Below are positions 37,787 through 44,224 of a stretch of 44,224 bases of DNA, in pieces. Numbering within the stretch: position 1 is the stretch's first letter; each line of letters begins with the position of its first letter. The stretch is taken from NCBI GenBank assembly GCA_945873085.1, contig CAMCCR010000005.1:1-44224 (forward strand), given 5' to 3'. The notes under the pieces are model-generated. The model made no database searches. It worked only from the letters and a program-made list of their open reading frames with translations, and was not told where the DNA came from. The stretch is from Candidatus Kuenenia stuttgartensis (GTDB lineage: Bacteria; Planctomycetota; Planctomycetia; Pirellulales; UBA1268). The position numbers and the translations under genes are program-made.

Positions 37787-38821
37787 ATGGCTTTCACGAC
37801 CCAGATGCCAACCAAACTCCTGGCCGGCATCCTCGGCCGGATGGCGATGTCGCTCGCCGCCGGAGTCGGGGTGCGGAGGGCGTGGAAGGGGGAGGTGGAA
37901 CGCGTGCCGAGGCGCTGGCGCGGCGCCATGGAAAGCGTCAGCCAGGCCCTCGGTCGAGGGGAGAGCCTGTCGGCGGCAATGGCCCAGGCTGACGATGCCT
38001 TTCCGCCGTTGGTCCGCGCGATGGTCGCCGTCGGCGATCGCACCGGCCACGAGGCGGAGACGCTCCGCGAACTCTCCGCCATCCTCGAACACGCAGTGCG
38101 GACACGCCGCGAACTGCTCCGTGGGCTCGTCTGGCCCGCGTTCCAGTTGGTGATCGCAATCCTCGTCGTCGGCTTCCTGATCTGGGTGGCGGGGGGGATT
38201 CGCGACGAGCGCGGCGCGCCGATCGACATCCTCGGCTTCGGCCTTGTCGGCTCTGCCGGGCTGGCGGCCTACTCTTCGATCGTGGCCCTCCTGGCGATCG
38301 CGGGGTTTGTCGGCGGCCGGCTGGCCGTCGCGAGTTGGCAGCGCAACGGCATCGTCCGCCGCCTGCTCACGCCGCTGCCGGTGATCGGCACGGCGGCCCG
38401 GGCTGCCGAAGCGGCGGCCTGGTGCCGGGCGGCGAGCCTCGCAAGCGGAGCGGGCCTCGATGCCGGGAGCCTCGTCCGGCTTGGCGCCTCGGTGGCGCCG
38501 GGAATCCCCCTCGACGCCGACCGGGTCGAGCGGCGTCTCCGGGAAGGGGCGACCCTCGCCGACACGCTCCGGGAAAGTGGCGGCTTTCCACGAACGATCA
38601 TCGAGGGAGTGATGGCCGGCGAACTCACCGGCAACACGGCCGAGGTCCTCGATCGGCTCGCGCGGGATTCCGATGAGGAGGCCCGTCGCGCGTTCCATGC
38701 CGCCGCCCAACTGGCAGGATTTCTCGTCTGGGGGATCGTTGCGGCCGGAATCGTCTTTGTCATCTTCCGCATTTTCTCTTTTTACGTGGGAGCCATTCAG
38801 GCTGCCGCCGGTGGACGATGA
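37787..38821 (+). CDS. Type II secretion system F (T2SF) domain membrane protein
   Basis: MAMSLAAGVGVRRAWKGEVERVP...VSQALGRGESLSAAMAQADDAFPPLVRAMVAVGDRTGHEAETLRELSAILEHAVRTRRELLRGLVWPAFQLVIAILVVGFLIW; repeated second half VMAGELTGNTAEVLDRLA. Confidence 0.88.
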   Translation: MAFTTQMPTKLLAGILGRMAMSLAAGVGVRRAWKGEVERVPRRWRGAMESVSQALGRGESLSAAMAQADDAFPPLVRAMVAVGDRTGHEAETLRELSAILEHAVRTRRELLRGLVWPAFQLVIAILVVGFLIWVAGGIRDERGAPIDILGFGLVGSAGLAAYSSIVALLAIAGFVGGRLAVASWQRNGIVRRLLTPLPVIGTAARAAEAAAWCRAASLASGAGLDAGSLVRLGASVAPGIPLDADRVERRLREGATLADTLRESGGFPRTIIEGVMAGELTGNTAEVLDRLARDSDEEARRAFHAAAQLAGFLVWGIVAAGIVFVIFRIFSFYVGAIQAAAGGR

Positions 38822-39825
38822 TGGAGGTGGAATCGAGGAGGCCGAACGGGTTCGGCCGGCCATGCGTCGAGGGCCCGACCGTGATCTGCCCGTTGCCGAC
38901 TTTTCGCCTCCTCCTCGCGGCGGCCGTCATGGCCTTCGCCGCGCTGCCGGGCCGTGCCGCCGACGACGGTGCCGCGGCCCAGGGGGAGGAGCCCGGCGGG
39001 GATGATGGAGGCGCGGCCCGCTCTCCGGGCGCCGGCCCCTCCTCGCAGCAGGTGTTCATGGCGGAGCGGGGGCTCGTCCGCTACCGCGGGGCCTGGCGGA
39101 CCAGTCAGGAGATCGAACTCCTCGAGCGGTCGGAGCGGGAGACGGTCGCCCAGAAGCAATGGGGGCCGCGGCTCGAGAAACTGCGTCGCCGGCTCGACGA
39201 CCCCGCCACGTCAGCGACGGCCGCCGAGGAGCTCCGCGAGATCGTCGATCCGGCGGCGGTGCCGGCGCTCGCCGCGGCGGTAGCCCGTGAGGGGGTGCCC
39301 CAGGTGCGCGCCTTTCTCCTCGAGGCGCTCGCCCGCATCGGGTCGCCCGACGCGATCGCGGTCATCCTCCAGGTGGCCATCGACCATGCAGACCCCGACA
39401 CCCGCCTGACAGCCGTCGAACGCCTCCAGGCGATCGGCCCACGGATTGCCGAGCCTGCGTGTGTTGCCGCCCTCGGCGGGGCTGACAATGCCCGCGTCAA
39501 CCGCGCTGCCGAGGTGATCGGAGCTCTCGGGCTCTCCGGGACGGCGGCGGCGCTCGTCGAGGCCCTCGAGACCGAGCATGTCGTCATCGCTTCTGATGGC
39601 CGCCAGGCAGGGCAAACAAGCGTTGCCTTCGGCAATTCCGGCGGGGAGGGGCTAGCGCTCGGCGGGGGACCGAAACGAGGCAAGGTGCGGCTGCGGAACG
39701 AGGCGGCCCTGGGGGCGCTTGTCCGGATCACCGGCCAGGATTTCCAGTGGAATCTCCCGGCGTGGCGGCAGTGGCTGGCGAGCCAAGAGCTTGCCGAGCC
39801 TGTCGATCTCCGCCGCGGCCGCTGA
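38818..39825 (+). CDS. HEAT-repeat-like secreted protein
   Basis: DPAAVPALAAAVAREGVPQVRAFLLEALARIGSPDAIAVILQVAIDHADPDTRLTAVERLQAIG...; ATGA overlap with the upstream T2SF gene. Start among nearby ATGs uncertain. Confidence 0.75.
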   Translation: MMEVESRRPNGFGRPCVEGPTVICPLPTFRLLLAAAVMAFAALPGRAADDGAAAQGEEPGGDDGGAARSPGAGPSSQQVFMAERGLVRYRGAWRTSQEIELLERSERETVAQKQWGPRLEKLRRRLDDPATSATAAEELREIVDPAAVPALAAAVAREGVPQVRAFLLEALARIGSPDAIAVILQVAIDHADPDTRLTAVERLQAIGPRIAEPACVAALGGADNARVNRAAEVIGALGLSGTAAALVEALETEHVVIASDGRQAGQTSVAFGNSGGEGLALGGGPKRGKVRLRNEAALGALVRITGQDFQWNLPAWRQWLASQELAEPVDLRRGR

Positions 39826-39833
39826 CGGCCAAG

Positions 39834-39876
39834 GTCAGGCGGCCGGTTTGGGGCGGCCCTCTTCAGGCGGCCTGAC
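39834..39876. terminator. Possible stem GTCAGGC...GCCTGAC between convergent genes
   Basis: 7-bp inverted repeat 39834-39840/39870-39876 at the 39825/39863 convergent junction; no T-tract, overlaps the end of the 39863 gene. Confidence 0.25.
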
Positions 39877-41206
39877 GGGCGCGGCGCGGGAACCATTCCG
39901 GCTCGAGGACAAGCAGCGCTACCCGGTTTTCCAGGTTTGGTCGGAAGACGACCAAGAGAAGCACCGGGAGAAACCAGGCGAGAAACAAGCCGCCGTCGTG
40001 GGCCTTCCAGAACTGGCTCCCGATGAGGACCGCGGCGGTGCAACTCATCAGCGTGCCGAGGTTCTTCGGCGAGGGCCAGATCGCGAGCGTGGCCATCATG
40101 GCGACGAAGGCCGCGAGCACCGGGAGCCGGAAGACGGCGTCGTTGGCCGGCAGGGCCCAGAATCCCTCGAGCGTGACCTCGTTGGGGAAGATCCAGCCGA
40201 ACATCTGCCGGAGTTGACCGGCGAAGGCTGTAGGATCGGCCGTCTTCCACCAGAGGGCAGCGACGAGCAACGCCAGGGCGACAGCGACGCCGACGGCAAA
40301 CCGGCGGATGCCACGCTCCCAGTAGAAGCTGCACCACAGGGGGAGGAGGAAGACGGGATAGTAGGTCGTACCCATCGCCATCCCGATGAGGAAGCCCGAG
40401 GCGAGGGGGAGGCGGTAGGTGGCGATCGCCCAGATCACCAGCGCCCCCGGCAGGGCGTGGTCGACCCTTCCGGTCATGATCGCCGTGTACGGGAGGAGGA
40501 GGTAGAGCACGGCCGCGGCGATCCCGAGGCGGGCGTTCTCGAAGTGCCGCCAGCCGGTGAAGACCATCCCCGCGACGATCGCCAGCTGCGAGAGGATCGC
40601 CATCACGCGGGCGGTGGTCTCATTGACGATCCTGGCGTCGCCGGCAGCCTCGACGGTCCCTTGGCCGTCGGCCTCGGGGGAGAAGATTCGCTGCGCCGAG
40701 ATCCGAGGCAGGAGGAAGAGAAGCGGATAGCCGGGCCCGAGTCGCTCGAGGGGATCGGCTTCGTCCCGCGCCTCGACTGGCTCGATTCTGGGGGCGGCAG
40801 CGGCGGCCGCCGCGACGTCGGATTGCTGGGGGCGCGACGTGATCACGTTGGCCAGCAGGAACACGAGGAGCGAACTCCCCAGAAACACCAACCCACCGGT
40901 GGTGAGGTTCGGCTCGAGGAGCGGCCGGCGGACCATCATCGAGTCGAACAGCATCCGCACCAGGAACGCCGCTGACACCGAGAACAGCCAGATGTAGCCG
41001 AGCTGGAGCGCCGCTTGATTGGCCCGGAAGCTTCCGTATTCCACCGCCAGCAATCCAGGCGCGAACAGGATCAGGCCGACGAGATCGAGGTTCCGCACGC
41101 TCCAGACGCGGTTGAACTTGAAGAACAGCGCGATCGAGAGGAGCGACGAGAGGTAGAACCACGTCGTTGGATTGACGCGGTAGTAGTGGAACAGGATGTC
41201 GCTCAT
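39863..41206 (-). CDS. Polytopic membrane protein of unknown function
   Basis: MSDILFHYYRVNPTTWFYLSSLLSIALFFKFNRVWSVRNLDLVGLILFAPGLLAVEYG...; multiple TM segments across 447 aa. Confidence 0.8.
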   Translation of the reverse strand: MSDILFHYYRVNPTTWFYLSSLLSIALFFKFNRVWSVRNLDLVGLILFAPGLLAVEYGSFRANQAALQLGYIWLFSVSAAFLVRMLFDSMMVRRPLLEPNLTTGGLVFLGSSLLVFLLANVITSRPQQSDVAAAAAAAPRIEPVEARDEADPLERLGPGYPLLFLLPRISAQRIFSPEADGQGTVEAAGDARIVNETTARVMAILSQLAIVAGMVFTGWRHFENARLGIAAAVLYLLLPYTAIMTGRVDHALPGALVIWAIATYRLPLASGFLIGMAMGTTYYPVFLLPLWCSFYWERGIRRFAVGVAVALALLVAALWWKTADPTAFAGQLRQMFGWIFPNEVTLEGFWALPANDAVFRLPVLAAFVAMMATLAIWPSPKNLGTLMSCTAAVLIGSQFWKAHDGGLFLAWFLPVLLLVVFRPNLENRVALLVLEPEWFPRRARQAA

Positions 41207-41463
41207 GCACACGCTCGTGGGCAGGGCCCCGTCCCGGCCCTGGATTCCAGCCTCCGCGCCAGCGCCCTGTTCATGGCTGCTCGGGGGCGCCGCTCAGGGC
41301 CTTCGGTGGCTCCATGCCGGTGATCCGGCGGGCACCGCGGTCGGGGGACGGCGCCGGGATCCACCCCGTCAGGGTACGGCGTGGACCCTCCTTTTGAAAG
41401 CCTTGGCCCCGGAGGACGATCGTGGCGGGGCCGAGCCCGGGGTTGCGCCGATCCAAAAAGCCG

Positions 41464-41497
41464 GGGGCCGGGGCGGGGTTCACCCCGCCCCGGCCCC
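41464..41497 (-). terminator. Intrinsic terminator of the DUF1559 gene
   Basis: 15-bp perfect stem GGGGCCGGGGCGGGG-TTCA loop-complement; on the minus strand the hairpin is followed by GGCTTTTTGG. Confidence 0.85.
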
Positions 41498-41566
41498 ACC
41501 GGGATCATCGCTTGTGCTGCCGGATTGCGGCCCCAACGAGCCTCGTCATCAGCAGCTCAGGAGTTG

Positions 41567-42712
41567 TCAGTCGGCGTTCGCCGTCTCGCCGCCGGCCCGG
41601 GTGACGAGCGCGGCGTAGATGCGGATCGTCACGTCGCTCGAGAGGAGTCGGACCGATCCATCACCGAACACATGGTTGGCACCGGCCGAGTGGAAGGCAT
41701 ATGGCTCGCTGGTCCCCTCGGTGCCGTAGACCGGCCCGCGGTAGGGACCAGTCTCGACGCTCTCACCGTTGGTGATGTTGAGGGCGCCAGTGGCATTTCC
41801 TCCGCCGAAGAGCGTGCCGTCGGCGGACGAGCCGTCGAAGGCGAAGTCGCTCGCCGGGCGGCACCAGCCGCCGCCGTTGATCCGCCGGACCGGGAACGCT
41901 CCGGAGGCGTTGTCAGCTTTCTTGCCACGGGTCCACTTGTAGGGCCGGCCGGCCGATTCGGCGATCGCGATCGTCTTCGACGTGCCGTCGATGCAGTCAG
42001 CCAGACGCACCTTGACAGTGCCGTTGTAATCCTTCGGCATGAAGCCATCGGCCGGGCCCGACTTCTGCGCTCCCTGAGCGACGTTGTGGGCGACATCGGC
42101 GCGGTTGTCGCTGATCGTGCCGCCATTGGCCAGACGCGAGTCGACGAAAATCGTCGGCGAGTAATCGGTCGTGGCGGTGAACAGGCCGACGGTGGCAAAG
42201 CCGTTGCCGGCCGCGTTGACGGCGGCCTTGATGTCGCTGACGGGGTAGCCGCTCGGCGTGGAGCTCGTTTCGGGGTCGCCGTCGAAATTGTTGCTCGACG
42301 GCGCCGACGGGCACTCGAACGTCTGCAGGCGGGTCATCGCGAGAACGGCGTTGGGGATCAGGAAGCCCCCGGCGGTGTTCGCCGTCACGCTGCTCCAGTT
42401 CTGCGCGAAGTCCCAGCGGTTGCCGAGGTTGCCTTCTTCGAAGAAGGGGAGGAGTCGCGTCACCCAGGCGACCCGCGCCGCGCCGTTGTTGGGCCGGTAG
42501 CTGTTGGGGAGGGTGCGTTTCGAGCTTTCGTGATTGAGGATTCCCAAGCCGATCTGCTTGAGGTTGTTGGAGCACTTCGAACGGTTGGCGGCTTCACGGG
42601 CAGCCTGGACGGCTGGCAGGAGCAGCCCGACAAGGGTGCCGATGATCGCGATCACCACGAGCAGCTCGACGAGCGTGAACGCCCGACGTGCGGGAACGGA
42701 GCGGATGGACAT
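41567..42712 (-). CDS. DUF1559 domain protein with prepilin-type N-terminal cleavage/methylation motif
   Basis: RRAFTLVELLVVIAIIGTLVGLLLPAVQAAREAANRSKCSNNLKQIGLGILNHES...; C-terminal SAGANHVFGDGSVRLLSSDV. Confidence 0.96.
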   Translation of the reverse strand: MSIRSVPARRAFTLVELLVVIAIIGTLVGLLLPAVQAAREAANRSKCSNNLKQIGLGILNHESSKRTLPNSYRPNNGAARVAWVTRLLPFFEEGNLGNRWDFAQNWSSVTANTAGGFLIPNAVLAMTRLQTFECPSAPSSNNFDGDPETSSTPSGYPVSDIKAAVNAAGNGFATVGLFTATTDYSPTIFVDSRLANGGTISDNRADVAHNVAQGAQKSGPADGFMPKDYNGTVKVRLADCIDGTSKTIAIAESAGRPYKWTRGKKADNASGAFPVRRINGGGWCRPASDFAFDGSSADGTLFGGGNATGALNITNGESVETGPYRGPVYGTEGTSEPYAFHSAGANHVFGDGSVRLLSSDVTIRIYAALVTRAGGETANAD

Positions 42713-42969
42713 GGGAGTTCCTCGAGGGAAGGGGACGAAGGGAAATCGGAACGAATGGGAGAGGGGCTGGGGGCCTGATCGGGGCGAACCTGATCGGGGC
42801 GGGCCAGCCGGCAGTGAGAGGGACCAGGAAACGAGGACGGAACGAAAGGCTCAGCGGAGCCGTCGCTTCCCTCCGGTCATTCCGGTCGGTACTGCAGACG
42901 GAGAGGAAATCGGCTTTTGACGATTGTGACTTGATGTTTATCGAATCGGTCAACAAGGTTGTCATTCGT

Positions 42970-42997
42970 ATCTTATCAATACGATCGTCGTGGTCAA
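42970..42997 (-). promoter_or_regulatory. Candidate sigma-70 promoter TTGACC-16 bp-TAAGAT upstream of the DUF1559 gene
   Basis: Minus strand TTGACC (42997-42992), 16-bp spacer, TAAGAT (42975-42970), in the AT-richest patch of the region; would give a ~250-nt leader. Confidence 0.4.
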
Positions 42998-43157
42998 GAT
43001 TATTTCTGGCGTCTTTTTTCCCAGGGTTTTTCGATCCGGGGAACCTTTCCCAGAGGGGGAGAGGGGAGAGAGGTGGAATCTTCCGCCGGACACATCGGTG
43101 CGGCGGGCGGGGGAGGGGAGAGGCTGGAAACGGGGCCTCAGCCGGGAACCAAGGGTC

Positions 43158-43370
43158 TCAGCGTTGCTCGCCCTGCGTCAGGCGGGTCTTTTCCGTCCGC
43201 TCGATCTGGACCACGACCCCGTCCTGGACGATCGCCAGAACAGACCCATACCGGAGGCCCCGGAGGGCGTCATCGATCCGGTCAATGGCGGGGTGCCGGG
43301 GCGGGGCTTGCCCAGCCTGAGGAGACGAGGCATCGTCTTTCGGCGAAACGGAGGGGGGCTGGCTGCTCAT
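43158..43370 (-). CDS. DUF2292 / YezD-like small protein
   Basis: AIDRIDDALRGLRYGSVLAIVQDGVVVQIERTEKTRL matches my recollection of the DUF2292 core; adjacent downstream of cysA. Confidence 0.8.
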   Translation of the reverse strand: MSSQPPSVSPKDDASSPQAGQAPPRHPAIDRIDDALRGLRYGSVLAIVQDGVVVQIERTEKTRLTQGEQR

Positions 43371-43409
43371 GGATGGAGTCGACTCATGTCAGGGGCAGAG
43401 GGGGAAGCG

Positions 43410-44224
43410 TCAGATGACATATTCCGGATCGGGCAGAAACACACGGACATGGCGCGGCGTGATCGACACCGATTCGCCCGGCTGGAGGCCGAGCTCGCGG
43501 GCCGCCGCCGAGGGGAGATCGACGTGGAGATCGCTGCCTCCCTGCCTCGGCTGGCAGGTGATGCGAGTGATCGGGCCGGTGCGTGTCTGGCGGAGCACCG
43601 TCGCTGCGAGGCTCGTGCCCGCATGGGCTTCCGACGTGCCGCCGGAAGGGGCGCGGGCGATGTCGAGCTCGTGGGGACGGAGGTAGACACGGGCCTCACG
43701 GGCCTGGGCATGGGGGTAATCGGGATAGTCGATCGGCACGCCATGCCAGAAGGCCCGGCCGTTCTCCACCCGGCCGTGGTAGACGTTGACATTGCCGAGG
43801 AAGTCCATCACGAACGGCGTTGCCGGCTTGTCGAAGACCTCTTCGGGCTTGCCGCGCTGCTCGACGTGGCCCTCGTTCATGACCACGACGTCGTCGGCCA
43901 GCTCAAAGGCCTCTTCTTGATCGTGGGTTACGAACACCGTCGTCATGCCGATCTCGTCGTGGAGGCGGCGGAGCCACTGCCGCAGTTCGACCCGCACCTT
44001 CGCGTCGAGCGCCCCGAACGGCTCGTCGAGGAGGAGGATCCGCGGGCGGATTGCGAGGGCCCGGGCGAGGGCTACCCGCTGGCGCTGGCCGCCGGAGAGC
44101 TGCGCTGGCTTCCGCGAGCCGAGGTTGTCGAGACGCACCAGATGGAGCAGCTCGTCGACCCGGGCCTTGACCTCGGCCTGCGGGGCTTTCCGCACCCGCA
44201 TCCCGAAGGCGATGTTTTCAAACA
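43410..44224 (-). CDS. cysA: Sulfate/thiosulfate ABC transporter ATP-binding protein (5' end runs off the window)
   Basis: [15 protein letters not shown]...[37 protein letters not shown]...[55 protein letters not shown] plus TOBE-like C-terminus [11 protein letters not shown]. Confidence 0.92.
   Translation of the reverse strand, partial: FENIAFGMRVRKAPQAEVKARVDELLHLVRLDNLGSRKPAQLSGGQRQRVALARALAIRPRILLLDEPFGALDAKVRVELRQWLRRLHDEIGMTTVFVTHDQEEAFELADDVVVMNEGHVEQRGKPEEVFDKPATPFVMDFLGNVNVYHGRVENGRAFWHGVPIDYPDYPHAQAREARVYLRPHELDIARAPSGGTSEAHAGTSLAATVLRQTRTGPITRITCQPRQGGSDLHVDLPSAAARELGLQPGESVSITPRHVRVFLPDPEYVI

Overview
GC-rich bacterial chromosomal segment. Gene content and signatures point to Planctomycetes, probably Pirellulales-like: a DUF1559 prepilin-type protein, secreted PQQ-type propellers, a sulfatase, a sigma-70 with a long Arg/Lys-rich insertion, and many short secreted or Ala/Pro-rich hypotheticals. 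I support about 34 protein-coding genes. Recognisable housekeeping genes are smpB, purH, trpC, purQ, purL, tyrA, cysC, rpoD-type sigma factor, cysA (partial) and a YgiQ-type radical SAM. The rest are a split two-component pair, an O-antigen-ligase-like membrane protein, a sulfatase, SUMF1-fold and PQQ-propeller secreted proteins, VWA / SAF (CpaB-like) / T2SF proteins, a DUF1559 pilin-like protein and a DUF2292 (YezD-like) small protein. I saw no tRNA, rRNA, CRISPR array, transposase or prophage. Many long ORFs in the supplied track are antisense or frame-shadow ORFs caused by high GC. The most interesting unexplained signals are: (1) a candidate structured RNA with two mutually exclusive helices and a T7 tract in the rpoD/zinc-ribbon intergenic region (27832-27956), followed by an operator-like repeat module (27980-28015); (2) a 27-bp tandem array that begins at the smpB stop codon and repeats an in-frame TGA four times (7407-7514); (3) a near-consensus promoter with an internal dyad and a ~370-nt leader (7867-8268); (4) a protein with repeated KPSTADILAAARAK peptides behind a small N-terminal domain (8432-9163). 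All functional readings of these are inference.
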